From assembly GCA_021399435.1 (NCBI GenBank), contig JAJTUP010000037.1:248001-312000 (forward strand): a DNA stretch of 64,000 bases, in the 5' to 3' direction. A program made the translations under genes and the position numbers. Shown here one piece after another: positions 44,967 through 57,266 of the stretch. Source of the DNA: Diaporthe sp. PMI_573. Lineage: Eukaryota > Ascomycota > Sordariomycetes > Diaporthales > Diaporthaceae. How positions within the stretch are numbered: position 1 is the stretch's first letter; every line of letters starts with the position of its first letter. Below the pieces are notes generated by a model that made no database searches, was not told the origin of the DNA, and was given only the letters and a program-made list of their open reading frames with translations.

Positions 44967-46217
44967 TCAAGCCCCCAGCCTCTCAACCTCCAGACTGGCC
45001 CACACAAACGCCGCTTCTCCCAACGGCGCATCAAACACAACAGGCCGGCCAGTGTAGTACTCATATGTAGCAGTCGAGTTAAGACTGCACACAATAACGG
45101 TACCATTCCAACCAAGCGTGCCATTCTTATAATCCACAACAAACTCATTCGCGGTGTAATCATACGCCCGCAGAGCCACATCCGCCAGGGGCTGGTTATC
45201 CTCCAGCAGGCCCAGCCGGAGGCCCTTGAGGATCGAGAAGATGTACAGCACCGTGGACGAGCTCTCGAGGAAGTTACCCTCGCGGCCGGGGAACGTGGGC
45301 ATCTGCCACCAGACCCCGGTCTCCTCGTCGGCGTACCGGGCAATGTTAGTCGTCAGTGTGGAGGCCTGGTCCTTGATGGCAGCCAACAAGTCCGCGCAGC
45401 TACCGTCCTCACCGCCACCAGCTCCTGCGCAGTCCCCATCACCCTCGGCAGTCAGCACCTCCCATGCGTTAACCAGCCCGGCAAGGTACCACCCAAGGGC
45501 CCGGCCCCAGACGTATGGCGACGCCCCCGTCGCATTGTTAGCCCACACCGCCGTCTGGGAGGCATCGTACCCATGGACGACAAGACCGGTAGACTCCTGG
45601 AAGCACTTCTCGTACAGCAGCGTGATCTGCAGCAGCATGTCGGCCGCGGAGTAGGCAGCGCTCGGCTCCTCGGCCATGTACGGCAGGAACGAGACGGTGC
45701 CGTCGAGGTACGACCAGTACGGGTAGACGTAGTAGAACAGGCCGCTCGCTTGGTTCCGGCGCTGCAGCGCAAGGGACGAGTTGAGCGTGTCGAGGGCCAG
45801 CGCCTCGGCCGCGGTGAGCTCGCCATCCGCACCTGGGGCCTCCTCGAGGTTCAGGATCGCCTGGGCGACGCTGAGGCGGTCCAGGGGCAGCAGCGCTGCG
45901 GCGGTGGCGTTGGAGAAGGCCGGCGCCGAGGTGACGCTGGCGATGATCTCGTCGACGTAGGACACGAAGTCTGTGACCTGCTCCGGGGGCGTCGAGGAGT
46001 CGTTCCCGTACAGCTCGAGCCAGGCCTGAGTGGACAGGGCTAGGATGCCGGACTCGAGGGTGCTGGTCGACGCCCCTGACGAGACGACGCCGTGCTGCCG
46101 GCTGATGGCCGACTCGATCATCAGGGTTGAGAGCGGCTTGGTGGTTGCATTTTGCGCCGAGGTGGACGCCGCGAGGGCGGCGAGCGTGAGGAGCACCCCT
46201 GTCCTTGGAGAAGGCAT
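44967..46217 (-). CDS. Secreted GH105 unsaturated glucuronyl/rhamnogalacturonyl hydrolase
   Basis: Single-exon gene, 416 residues, starting at the ATG at 46215-46217. It removes unsaturated uronic acid residues left by pectate or rhamnogalacturonan lyases. Residues 1-22 form a signal peptide (VLLTLAALAASTSA). The (alpha/alpha)6-barrel motifs are clear: LFYYVYPYWSYLDGTVSFLPYMAEE, the catalytic aspartate region VHGYDASQTAVWANNATG, and SPYVWGRALGWYLAGLVNAWE, which is diagnostic for GH105/GH88. TGVWWQMPTFPGREGNFLESSSTVLYIFSILKG completes the barrel. Many NxS/T sites fit a secreted protein. GH88 is closely related, but VWGRALGWY favours GH105. Confidence 0.93.
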   Translation of the reverse strand: MPSPRTGVLLTLAALAASTSAQNATTKPLSTLMIESAISRQHGVVSSGASTSTLESGILALSTQAWLELYGNDSSTPPEQVTDFVSYVDEIIASVTSAPAFSNATAAALLPLDRLSVAQAILNLEEAPGADGELTAAEALALDTLNSSLALQRRNQASGLFYYVYPYWSYLDGTVSFLPYMAEEPSAAYSAADMLLQITLLYEKCFQESTGLVVHGYDASQTAVWANNATGASPYVWGRALGWYLAGLVNAWEVLTAEGDGDCAGAGGGEDGSCADLLAAIKDQASTLTTNIARYADEETGVWWQMPTFPGREGNFLESSSTVLYIFSILKGLRLGLLEDNQPLADVALRAYDYTANEFVVDYKNGTLGWNGTVIVCSLNSTATYEYYTGRPVVFDAPLGEAAFVWASLEVERLGA

Positions 46218-47228
46218 CTTCGGACGAAGACAAGACGAAGTCGGCCTTGTCTGCTTGGTAGGAACGGCTGGTGCGGACGGCAGCAGATCCAGAAAGCCTT
46301 TTGTCCAAGCCAGCACTACTCAAGATTCTCCTTGTTCTGAACAATGACTCGCCGCTTCATTTCCCCTGAGCGTTCGCGAGGACTTGTCCATCTCTTTGCA
46401 GGTCCCTCGGCTTGTCGGATGTCAGCACCACGACCCTCCTGCGGGACCGGAGATCGTAATTTCGGGTCTAGACTAGACGATGCCGGCAGATCGCCATGCT
46501 ATGAAAAGGCACAAGAAAAAGCTTAATTGATTACCACCGCCTCCCCCTCGGAGGCACTCTGTTTATTTAGTCGCAATACGATCGTGGCTCTTCTCAGCAT
46601 CCAAGTATGGAGCAGCCGGACGTGTAGTATGTGAAAATCAATGTTCTCGATAGACTCTGTGGCCAAACTCGTGGAAGCTCCATTGTATAAATACTTGTAG
46701 AATTATTATAGTGCCGCCGGCTCTGTTCCCGAGCGACATTGATTCTAGGATACCCATCGTCTATCATTATGAGGCGTGAAATAGTTAGCCACAAAGCCAA
46801 TCTCCCCAAATGAAACGCCATGCTGACTCAGAGAGTTGTCGTGATAACCTCTTTGCAACAAAAGGAAAGAAGAGAGCACTTGTTCTGTGAGGAGAGCAAG
46901 CCAATCAGCCGTCATCTCCCGCCTGACCCTTAAAGGCCCAGGACATTGCAATCATGGATGCTGCTCTCTCAATTCCGTCCTCCATGTTGCCGGCTATTGC
47001 TCTGTCCCTCCATGTCCAAATTCATTACCACATGTAGGAACAACCGCATCAACAGCATATGTTCTTCTCATCATCATTGCCATCATACCCTATTCTGCAC
47101 TGGTGACCAACACTTTGTCCCATGATATCCGGGTCACCACCTCCCTACGCCTTCCCATATCCAAGGCCCTCGATGTGCCTCCTCGGCGCACGCGAGGGTG
47201 AGGACCTGTTGACGAAACTGAAGCCCAG
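46218..47228. other. Intergenic region
   Basis: Promoter of the GH105 gene and far 3' flank of Atg26. No gene recognised. Confidence 0.45.
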
Positions 47229-47579
47229 CTAGAAGTTGAGCCTGGACGCGGTCCCTGTTTCAACTTTCAGGCTGCCCCAAGATCTCTTCCTGACCTTGCG
47301 CAAACGTCCGGTTTCGACCTTGAGGCTGCTCCACGATCTCCTCCTGACCTTGCACGAAACTCCAAGTTCAATATTGAGGCTGCTCCACGGTCTGTCCCGT
47401 GGCAGGTTGTCCTTGGATGAACGAGCGGTGTGGACTTTCAGACTGGTTCCTGGTCCGTTCCACGGCAGAATTTCCTTGGCTGAACGTCGAGGTTCAACTC
47501 TAAGGCTGCGGAACGACCCCTTCCAGGGCAAGCTATCCCTCAGCAACAAACTCGCCCCACGGGTGCAACGGAAGGTCCA
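47229..47579 (-). repeat. Open frame of five imperfect 18-21-codon repeats, in frame behind the Atg26 stop
   Basis: Directly after the Atg26 TAG (47580-47582) the same minus-strand frame stays open for 116 codons to a TAG at 47229-47231. It is built of five degenerate units of 54-63 bases, each with a core such as SLKVETG, SLNIELG, SLKVHTA or SLRVEPR, usually preceded by PW or SW and followed by a basic KVR/KEI/KDN segment. Between the last two units the core differs only at third codon positions (CTC/CTG, AAG/AAA, GTC/GTT, ACC/ACA), which suggests selection on the protein. There is no ATG in the frame. It may be a readthrough extension, a separately spliced C terminus or a former repeat gene. 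The opposite strand is also open. Confidence 0.7.
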
Positions 47580-50500
47580 CTATCTCCCACGATCATTCTC
47601 CTTTGAGCTGTCGTTCCCTGTGTCGCTGTGCCTCGATGGGCTGAGCGGGCTACGCTGGGCCGTCGGTATGATCGCTGGATTCGTCCCTGGCATCAGCAAG
47701 GGGTTGTTGCCGCCCATGAGCGCCTTGCTCCCGAGCGACTTGTTCCGCGCGGATGGGCCTTCGGGCGAACTCAGGGGCACGAGAAACTGGCTCCGTCGCA
47801 TGACTCCGTCAATATCCAAGTCGTTTTCGTCAGCCCCGGTGTCATCTCCTATGAACGTCCAGCTCTCCTCTTCGGCATCGTCGTCCAGCTCGTCGGAGCC
47901 CGACGTCGCTGCTCGTTCAGCTGCGGCAGCATTCCTGCCCGCCTTCCTCTCGATCAGGGACTTGGCGTACTCCATGTCGCGATAGATGCATTGGATGGCT
48001 GTGTCGACACCGTTTTCCTGGGAAGCACGAGTCAGCGGCTGATCTATGGAACCACATATGCTGGTTTACAGAAAGAAGCTTACCTTGCGAATGTTCTCTC
48101 CCAATACCCTGGCCTTGACAATCATCCTCTCCGAGTGTGTTGCCTCCCATAGCGCCCTGGCAAAAGAGTTCACGCCCCACTTCCTGAGGAGGATACCAAC
48201 ACCGAGGTCATCGACACGGTTTCCAAAGAAGAACTGATCGCCGAAGAACGGGCGCACTATCGTCGGTATACCAGCTCGTAAGCTCGCACCTGTTGTTCCA
48301 GAGCCACCGTGATGGGCCGCGGCGTCGATTTGGTTGAACAGCCAGTCATGTGGAGCAGACTTGATGGAAAAGATTTCAGGTGGGAGGGGAATCTCAGTTG
48401 ACCCACCCTTCCCATCATGAGGCCCCTTGGAAGTGTTATCACCCTCAGCAGCTCCAGCTCTCTGGGCCTCCTCAGACTTGGGATCCAGACGATCACTCCA
48501 CCCTTTGCTGAGAATGCACCGCACATCTGCCTTTAAAACGGCCTCGATGATCTCGCGGGTGAACTTGGCGGGGTTGTCCATAATAATGCTGCCAAATCCG
48601 ACATAGACGATCTTCTTGTCGTCTTTCCGGGCCTTGTCGATAAAGGCTACCAAATCTGCTGGAGGCGTCCAATCCTTGCCGCCCTCGTCGAGAAACCAGT
48701 AACCTGTGACGCGAATCCAGTCGCTGTAGTCCAGCGGCGGAGGCACGACGTGTTGAGAGAAGTTGTACAAGAAGGGAACCTTGTTCGGCTGCATCTTCTC
48801 GAGGCTCGTGTTTGGCAAGCCCAGCGTCTTGTTGCGCCACCGGTTGATTTGGTGCGCAGTGAACTTCCAAAAGACAGAATCGAAGAGGACATAGGTAACC
48901 AAGTTGTAGGCACCTCCCATCTTTCGCTCAGGCATCATGAAAGCGTGCGGATAGGCCCTCGTCCTCGTCCATGGCATGCCGAAGGCCCGGAAGTAGGGTA
49001 TGGAGAGCTTCTCGGCAATATGGATGCCTGCCATGGCGGAAGGGCTTTCGATGAGGACGTCGGAGCCCTTGCAAGCTAACCAGCTGCTAGACAGGAGGCC
49101 GTCCAGCCAGGTCCGCATAGTAGAACTGGCTTCCCGGAGGAAGGCCACAGTGAAGGTGCCGTTCTCGATGCAGAGTCGCATGAGCTCTCCGGGATCACCT
49201 TCGATGGGCGCGAACTCGATACCGTGTCCCTCGATCCAGTCCTTGAACTCGGCGTGGGTGGCGATCTTGGGCTTGTGACCTTCGGCAAGCAGTCCTTTGC
49301 AAAGCGCAATGTAGGGCTGCACATCACCCCTCGAACCAATAGTGAGGCAGGTGATGCGAAGAGAATTTTCAGGCTTGAAGTTGATAAAGGACGCCTTTGG
49401 ATCATCGAAGATGATGGTCGGCCCGTCGGACACATTCGAAGTCTGGCGTGGGAGAGCGATCTCATGGTCTGGGAATTCGTCATGCCGAGCTTCCTCGAGC
49501 GCCTTGTGTTCTTCCTCCGCGTTCTGCGCGTCTTCCTTTTCCTCAGTGTCCAGCTCTTCGGATTCGCGCAGGAATTTTGCAGCCTCAATGCCCCTGAGCA
49601 AGAAGACGGCCAAGTCGTCGCGCAGCGCCGAGTCGCCAAACTCGAAGAACAGCTCTTCGTGACCGCGAATCACAACAACCAAGCCAGCGTATCCGAAACG
49701 GAAGCCACTTGACTTTGTGACATTCTCGATGTCTCGGATTGGAAGTATCAGTTTGGTGCGAGACCCAGCAATGAGGCTCCGAAAGCAGAAATTCCGGTCG
49801 CTCATGTAGACTTTGCCATAGAGTGGCAGAACGCGCATGAAGTACCCGAAATAGGTCGCCCTTAGCTTTTCCGACCTCGGCAGGGCAAAGTGGTCTTGGA
49901 AGCGCTGCTCAGAGACCTTGTCCTGTTCCTCGTCGTCGGCTTCGTCGTCTGTCCGCAGCGCAGCTGGCTCGTCGTAGTGTCTCTGACCGCCCTTCCACAT
50001 TCCAGACATCTTTCCGGCGTAGCCCGCAGACTCGGTAGCGAGCAGGCCACCCATTCGTTTGGAGTGCCGGCCCAGGTATTCCGCAAAAGCGCCAACTCTC
50101 TGTAACGGATACGAGCCCATCTTGCTGATCGCCTGTAGGGTGGGAGTCGACGGGGTGCCTTCCATCCTGTCGCCAGAGGACAAGTCGATTCCCTGACCTG
50201 TGGTGGCAGCATGGCGCGGCCTGGGTTGGGTATGGATGGGCCCAGGTGATACATGGTGATAGGGACTACGAGGCGATCCGCGCTCGTTGGCCCTTGTAGC
50301 CGAGGCTGACCTGCGGACCGTAGGGCTGTGGAAGACATCGCTTCCTCTGAGGATCTGACTGGCCGATTGGTCCATCTCTCCAGAAGTCGTCATAGCTGAG
50401 ATGCTCGCTATGCTTGGGTCTTCGGTCGACTCGGCGTTGGAGTCTGTAGATGCGAACTTGTCTGCCCCAGACTTGCTGTCATCATGGCGATGTCTACTGG

Positions 50501-52500
50501 CTGACCGGCTGTCTCTGCTGTAACTCCGTCGGGGAATTTCCTGGCGGCTCGTGTCCCTGCTCCCCCGACCAAACTGCCGTATCGCATCAAAGCTGGTCCT
50601 CGAGAAATCACCACTAGCGCGAGGAGAGGGGCCCGGCGGTGACTGAGGGGATAGGGGCGACAGTGTAGCCCTCACGTTGTCTCGTATCTTGGCAGTGCGT
50701 ATGGGCGCAAGGCCAGGCTGAAGCCCAGCCGGTTCGCTGCTCTTCGATTCCGGCATAGTTGCCGCAGCTGTCTCGTCGACAGTTGGCGGCACGTCAAGCT
50801 TCCTGGGCTGGCTGTCGTTGGTGGAAGACGCGGAGTCCTCAATGAGGATTTTGAGTACGCCGATCGCCTCCTTTCCAAAGCTGAAGAATGAGAAGAAGTA
50901 CTGTCGAGTGTCAGCCAGGGATTCAGGCACGCGAGCATTCTTGATGAGCCAGCGCCATACCTCGTCAATAGCATACGTCTCATCGTTGTCGATGACACGT
51001 ATCTTGCAAGTGTCTGCAAACTCCAGCATCTGTGTTTCCTCGATGTCAATAACATTCGCGATCGGCAGGCTGATTTTGACGCTGTCACCGTCATTGTGAC
51101 TTCGGAAGATGACCCGCTGCAAACATTTGACCCATTCCTTGGCGCTAGGTGCGCTGTCTGCGCGGAAATGATACGTCCTGTGGTCAGTCTCAACCGAGAA
51201 ATGAAGGCCGTCCTTGTCCTTGTCGGTGATCGTAGCGGAGATGCCGTATCTCAGATCGATCTGGCCGTGAGGCAGGTACAAATTCGAAGGGTCGCGGAAG
51301 TATGAGAGGACATCGCCCTTGAGCCGGAACCAGTACCTGTTGTACTTTGGGTTTCGCTTGCCAGACTTGAACAGGTAGCCAGACTTGGTGACCTCGTGCT
51401 TGTATATTGTGAGCGTGGGTTCCTCGGGATGTGGCTCGGGCTGACTGACCGCTTTCTTAGGGAGGTATGCGTAGAAGCAGATATGTTTGGACGTTATGTA
51501 AATATAGCCCTGCAGGAGCACACCTTGAAGCAGCCAACACGGGTATTCTATTCCAATTGTCAGTTCTCGTCCAGAAGCCAGGAAGTAGGGACAATGTCCA
51601 ACCTGAGATGAGCTCTTCCGGCTCCTCAAAGTCGAAGATCTTTTGCAGCCTTTTTGAGAGCTCGGACGGGCCTGGGTCGGTGGCCTCAGATGATTCGTCC
51701 CTTCTATCAATCGAACGTCGCTCCAAGTCAAAACTTGGGCGTGCCGACATCTCAGCGCGTGCATCAAGCATTCGGCTCATCATCGGCGCCAGCCGGATTT
51801 CCTCGTTGGCCTTCCCATCGCCAACGGAGGACTCGGGCTCCGACTCTTCCTGTATTTGAGACACGGCCTCCTTGCTTTGCCTCTTGGAACGGCTCTTGGT
51901 CGACAACCTGGATAATATTGGAACGGACTTCATCAATTTGCTATCGCTGAACTTGCGGCGGTGTTGCTTGCTGGTCTTGGACGCAGGCTGCTTAAGCACT
52001 GTGGTCTGTGCCAGTTTCCCCGCGGCGGCACCGTCTTTTTGCTTGGGATGTGCCCCATCATCGTCGGACTCGTCTGCCTCCTCCTCGCTGCTGTTGCCCT
52101 CGAACCTGTCGTTGAAGTCGACCTTGGGGCCGGCGGCAGCAATGAGACCGAAGATGCTCTGATTCAGGTTCATGAACGACTGGTTGCCGTGACCGAGCCC
52201 GATGGGCAACACGTCCTCCTCTTGATCTTCATCTCCGTCCCTGTGTTGGAGCTGCTCCGGGAAGTCCATGCTGGACAGGTGAGGGGGCCGTCGCTTTTGG
52301 AGCTTTCGTTGCGATACTCGGCGGCGGGACTCGTCTTCGGAATGTCGGTGGGGAGACCAGGCACCGCGTTGCCGGAGTGGTTGAAGTATAGTCGAGGTGG
52401 TATTGGGGTCTCTTTGTTGGTGGGCACCGTGCCTCGCGTCTGCCTGGGGGCCGGCAGGAGGTTGTGGAGGGTTCGGAGACTGAGGTAGATCGGGCTCCAT
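47580..52500 (-). CDS. atg26: Sterol 3-beta-glucosyltransferase Atg26
   Basis: UDP-glucose:sterol glucosyltransferase; in methylotrophic yeasts and plant-pathogenic fungi it is needed for pexophagy. Minus-strand exons are 51603-52500, 48084-51547 and 47580-48017; introns GTTGGA to GAATAG and GTAAGC to TTCCCAG; 1599 residues. The first 280 residues are acidic and disordered. A first GRAM region ([32 protein letters not shown]) is followed by a PH domain near 350-445 ([29 protein letters not shown]), a second GRAM domain near 845-930, a GT28 N-terminal domain from about 1033 ([19 protein letters not shown]) and the UDP-binding signature near 1370 ([20 protein letters not shown] with FFGDQ). The domain order and length match fungal Atg26. 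An open repeat frame follows the stop codon. Confidence 0.97.
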
Positions 52501-53807
52501 TGTCTCGTGGGTCGGTCTAGGCGGACCGCTGCCTAGGTGGGCAGAGGGTGCTGCAAGGAAGGCCGGGGTGTAAGTTCCTAGTGGACGACGCTCAGGTGGG
52601 ACGAGATGCGGTGCTCGTTGGACAGCAGGGTTGAGCTCTTGTCATGCAGGTCTCCCGGAATGGACGTGATTCACGACGGAGGATAGACCGGATACCCGGG
52701 CTGCGGGAGGCACCAGCTGACCGAGATGGAGAGATCCAGGACAGAAGCTGGGTCGAGGGATCTGCTGGTCCCGGCCCGGACAAAGAGGAGCAGCCAACAA
52801 CTAGCAACGCGTGTGATGGATGGAGGCCGTAATGCGTATATAGCCCTGTCACGCACCCTATCCGGATAGCTGGTCTGCTGTACAACAGGTATATGGGTCA
52901 CGAGCCAGGCTGGCTATCTGGAATTCGTCCGGGGATTTAACGAGAGATCAACGGGGGCCAGGGCGATCGAGTCCTTTGATCGGAACGTGAGATGTGCTGC
53001 TGTTCGATTAGAGGACGAACAGGCACACAGAAAGAGGTTCAGAACGAGGCCAGGAAGAGAGGGGCCGAGGTATGGATGTTGGGTGGTGGATGCTGTGCAG
53101 GCAGTATTTTTAGGATTATCGCCAAGTCTGCGGCGCAGGTAGGAGATGCTTTTGGGCCCGGAAGAGTAGGAATAGCCCAACAAGAGGGCACCGTTGTGTT
53201 GTATGCGAGGCGAAGCAGGACAAGCACCATCACCAGGACCCTGAGTGGCGGCGCGTTCTGGGTCGAGGGGCCTGTGACGACTGGGGATGGAGAGATGGAG
53301 TCGGCATGATAGATAGCGAACGAATGACCCCAGTGTCGAGGACTGACGATTTCCATCATTGGCCCGGCTGCAACTATCAGCGGGCACGGCAAGACCCACC
53401 CGCCACTTAGCGCCTTTCCCCTTATCGATTAGAGCCCAGGCCGCCAGGGTGTGGGACTCGGTGACGCGCGAGGAGCTTCAGCTGACAGCTATCACATGCT
53501 AGAGGGGAGTCACTCGAGCCCTGCTCTGATTAAGTCGCCTCAACGCCTCAGCGCTGCATCGTCTCAACATCTCCTCGCCTTCGCCTCATCACGGCCCCTT
53601 GGTCCTCAGCCACGCGCAACACGTAGACTGGCCCCCAGCCTGTCTGTGAAGGACAGGTCTGGAAATGGAGGCTGAATTCTCTTCACTTTGACGCTAGACA
53701 TCTTCCAAGCCACCAGCTTCCGGATTGTGGCGCGCCCCGGAAGTAAAACGCAACGTTCTAGACCCAAAGAGCCAACAAGGTTTGGGTCTAGGACTGGCCA
53801 CACGAGG
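52501..53807. other. Divergent intergenic region
   Basis: Promoters of Atg26 (-) and the HET gene (+). No supported gene; the short frames at 52644-52832 and 53451-53675 lack character. Confidence 0.45.
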
Positions 53808-56315
53808 ATGCCTCCGAAGCTATGCAATTTTTGTTCTCAAATTGAGTTTGGTCTGCTGAGGCTGCCGGCTGCTGGTGGATTGGTGGCACTCAACGAGGGC
53901 CGCCCTACCACAGACCGCCACAGCACGTTCCAAGGCTCGCATTGGGAGCCGAACTGGAATCTTGGCCTGCAGAGCAGGATAGAGACGGAATCCGAGTGTC
54001 AGCTCTGCACTGCCATACGCCATGTCCTGCACAGAGCCGTGGCCAGCCGGCCCGTGATATGACATCAATGGGCCAGGGCAGAGAACCATGCTCTCGTGTG
54101 CATAGCATTTATAAACTTGGCTGGCACCATACTGCCGTCCGAAGTGATCGTAGGGCACGGCCGTCCTCCTCGTCCCACTATTCAGCATCTCTCGCTGAAG
54201 TGGGTGCGGCCGTGGGATGATGCTTGCCACCAGTCACCTGGTCGAATCAAGGTGCCACGAGAACCTGGTGATGAAGGGGAAGTCTTGAGCCTCTACTCGT
54301 GCTTCCAGCTCAAGTCTCGAAACCTTTCAGTACGTGATGTAGCGGAAGAGAGCACACCGGAGCCAGATGCTGAGCTTTTTGGTGGGAGGCTGGTCCCGGA
54401 CTTCATCGATCGTCGACTCCCACGACAGTGGCTGGAGGGTTGCCTGTCGAACCACAGCGACACATGTGGCAGATCTCTATCTGCTATCCCGAGGTACGTT
54501 GGTTGTCGCCGCCATCATACGCGCTTTGGACATGGTGCTCCGCTGATAGCAGTCACAAAATCAGTGAGTTGAAGACTTTCCGTCTTGTCGATGTTGAAAG
54601 CTCGAGAATAGTTGAGCTCCGCCAGGTCGACCTGAGATCTCTTAAATACGCCACTCTGAGCTATGTCTGGGGAGGGCTTCAGAAGAGTGGCCTAACAGTG
54701 GCGGACATGGAGGAACTCCAGGCCTCGGGATCGCTGACCAATTTGCCCAAGTCTATCCAAGATGCAATCTACATCACAAAAGCCCTGTTAATACCATTCC
54801 TTTGGGTTGACGCGTTTTGTATCATCCAGGACAGCGTTGAGGACAAGTCGGAGCAAATCAGTAACATGGGTAGCATCTACTCCTGCTCGCTCGTGACTCT
54901 TGTAGCAGCGACGGGACGGTCTGCTCATGCCGGTCTGCCAGGAGCTACGTCTCCTCGAACTCCTGCTCAGATGCCTTTACTTCTCAACGACAGCGTCCTG
55001 GGAGCTTCAGCTGAGCTTCTTACGAGACTCAATCCGATCATTGGGCCTTACAGCCATCCTACCGAAGGGACTGTCTGGGCATCACGGGGGTGGACATTTC
55101 AAGAGCAAGAGCTCTCGGCTCGTCTCATCTACTTCTTTGACGGGCAGATTCTCTGGAGCTGTGCGAATGATCATCGAAGCGAAGAGACGCACTCGGAAAC
55201 ATCATTAGCAAAAGCAACATGGCTTCAGGACCAGAACCAGCCACACTTATTCGAACTTCGCTCAGAGCCGAGCAAGAAGGCCTCCGTGTGGGATATTGAT
55301 CGAACATGGAAGATGATGGTGCTAGACTTTACGAACCGGAGTCTTTCATTTCCTGGCGATGCACTCGATGCTGTCACTGGAGCACTACAGCTCCTTCAGT
55401 CTGTGACTGGCAGAGGCTTTCTGTGGGGCATACCTCGCAAGGGATTCCAGACCAACCTCCACTGGAGCTTTCTGGCGCAGCCGAACAGAAGGACATGCCT
55501 GACAACACTGCCCTCGACTTCTCTTAATTGTCGCGTCCCATATCCCAGCTGGTCCTGGCTGGGATGGGAACACTTTTACCTGAGCTGGATGCCCCCCGCA
55601 TGGGATTCAAGGTAACTACATCGAGGCTTCCCCGTCTGCCAACATGAATGGCCATGTGTCAGCCTTGTGGGACTTGCCGACCCCCGTCTGTTTTTCGTCT
55701 CTCCGGATGTCCACTCCGACTTTGACGTTCTTGTGGTTAAGGTTCTAATAGAGATGGTGATGCAGCCGCCCAGATCAGATGCATATGGTCACATGCTTTG
55801 TTCTAAAAAATCATCCTCCACGCTTGGAGCTTGTTTCGCGTGAAGGTCGCAGGGAAACTGTGGGAATGCCATCACTAGACGAAGTCGAAGCTATCTTGCA
55901 GGAATGGGACAAGACCGCGGCGGACATACCAGATGACCAGTATCTTGTGTTCAAGACACGGCGTGCAAGATTCTCAGCAGCCAAAAATATTCCGGGCCAC
56001 CTGGGCGCCTATTTAGGCATACGCATGATCGATGGTCCAGGCCAGATGGTCAAAACAAAGATCCTCGACAGGTTCGGACATCCCGTGGGAGAGTACGTCG
56101 CAGAGCGTATTGGAGAGCTGGGCTTCGAAGAACGAGTGGAGCGCGACTTCCTCTACTTAGCAATCGAGCCCAGCGGTGGAAAGGGGGGAAAGACTGTGCA
56201 CGTGCTCGAAGCCGAGCTGAAGGACGGGATATGGTACCGAGTTGATGCTGCGGATATCGATGAGGAGGCATGGAACGAGGCTGTTGTGGGCGAGGAGCTA
56301 GTTATTCTTGGTTAA
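53808..56315 (+). CDS. HET-domain protein (heterokaryon incompatibility type)
   Basis: HET proteins govern allorecognition and cell death on fusion of unlike strains. The start is at 53808 (MPPKLCNFCSQIEF with CxxC and a later CQLC). The HET core is in the exon 54565-55611: LKYATLSYVWGG, NLPKSIQDAIYITKALLIPFLWVDAFCIIQDS, then EQISNMGSIYSCSLVTLVAATGRSAHAGLPG and VWASRGWTFQEQELSARLIYF, all diagnostic. Splices at 54494-54564 (GTACGT to TCAG) and 55612-55662 (GTAACT to TCAG) keep frame. A TGA at 54060-54062 interrupts the first exon; a 132-base intron 54054-54185 (GTGATA to ATTCAG) would remove it in frame. The last exon, ending at 56315, is joined by an unresolved splice near 55686-55778. It is a gene with two uncertain borders, or a damaged one. 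Confidence 0.8.
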
Positions 56316-57266
56316 GGAGGCGGTGGGGTGATTTGGTTGGCCTTTCCACAAGGATAACCTGAATAGCCTGACCGTACTGTCTTTGCACTGCCTTCTCTGC
56401 GACCCTCAGGCAGACCCACCTTTGACTGCTGCTTCTCTACACCCCAAGCGTCGTATCGTCTTCGAGCTTCCATCACCCTCGAGCCTGGGCCTCGAGGAGG
56501 TTCTCCCCAGGCACTGAAGCTACGTTCCCTCTTTACCTCAATTTTCGCATCTAATTGTCCGGCATGAATAATGACACCGTGCAGGGATCTGGATACGTGG
56601 CATATCCTCCAGGGAACTAATCGGGGGACTCAGCACATGTGCAATGGGCAATGTTGGTCTTCAAAAAGAACTCAAGCGGAAGTGTCGGTTTATTGGCCGG
56701 GGAGACCGGAGAGAGCTATGAAAAAGTGCGGTTGCCATGCTACACATTGCATTACACTTGAGTTGTGAATTATGGGAAGTGGTAGTAGTACAACTATGTC
56801 TTCACAGATGTGGGATATCCACACCGCATTGCTCCTTTACCCCGTACTTTAGCGTCCTTTTCTAGGAAACCCGCACACCAAGCCGGCACGAGCCCCCGAG
56901 AAAGGGGTTTGAGGATAACTTCAACACTCGAAAAAGAAACGCATCAAGCAAGGAGATTGTGGGGTGGCAAAAAGTGGAGAGGATGAACGCATTGCCAAGT
57001 CGATACGACAAACTTGGTACCACTTTGTCTCTATTTAGCGCTCGTGTTTAACAAGGATCCGGAGCACACCGACTCAGAACAAGGCACGTCCCAACACGAC
57101 TGAACTCAAGGAACGCATATAAAGAAGCGCGACAGAGACGGAGTTGGGCAATGTAAACAACAATTCCAACTCACCCATAAGTCTTCTATCTAATAATACA
57201 TCACACGACACTCGTTAGTCACAATTCCACCACCAACTCATCTACTTTCAACCACCTACATCCAAA
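56316..57266. other. Intergenic region and promoter of the PhiA-like gene
   Basis: No gene is recognised. A TATA box and CT-rich leader near the end belong to the next gene. Confidence 0.45.
57118..57123 (+). promoter_or_regulatory. TATA box of the PhiA-like gene
   Basis: TATAAA in the context GCATATAAAGAAG, 144 bases upstream of the start codon, followed by a CT- and A-rich leader (TCTTCTATCTAATAATAC). This is a typical strong promoter layout for an abundant cell-wall protein. Confidence 0.6.

Noticed and set aside
47236..47985. 249-codon plus-strand ORF overlapping the Atg26 C terminus and the downstream repeats
   Set aside because: Starts with TTG and runs antisense to the conserved Atg26 last exon; the repeat differences fit the minus frame better. 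Kept in mind as an alternative.
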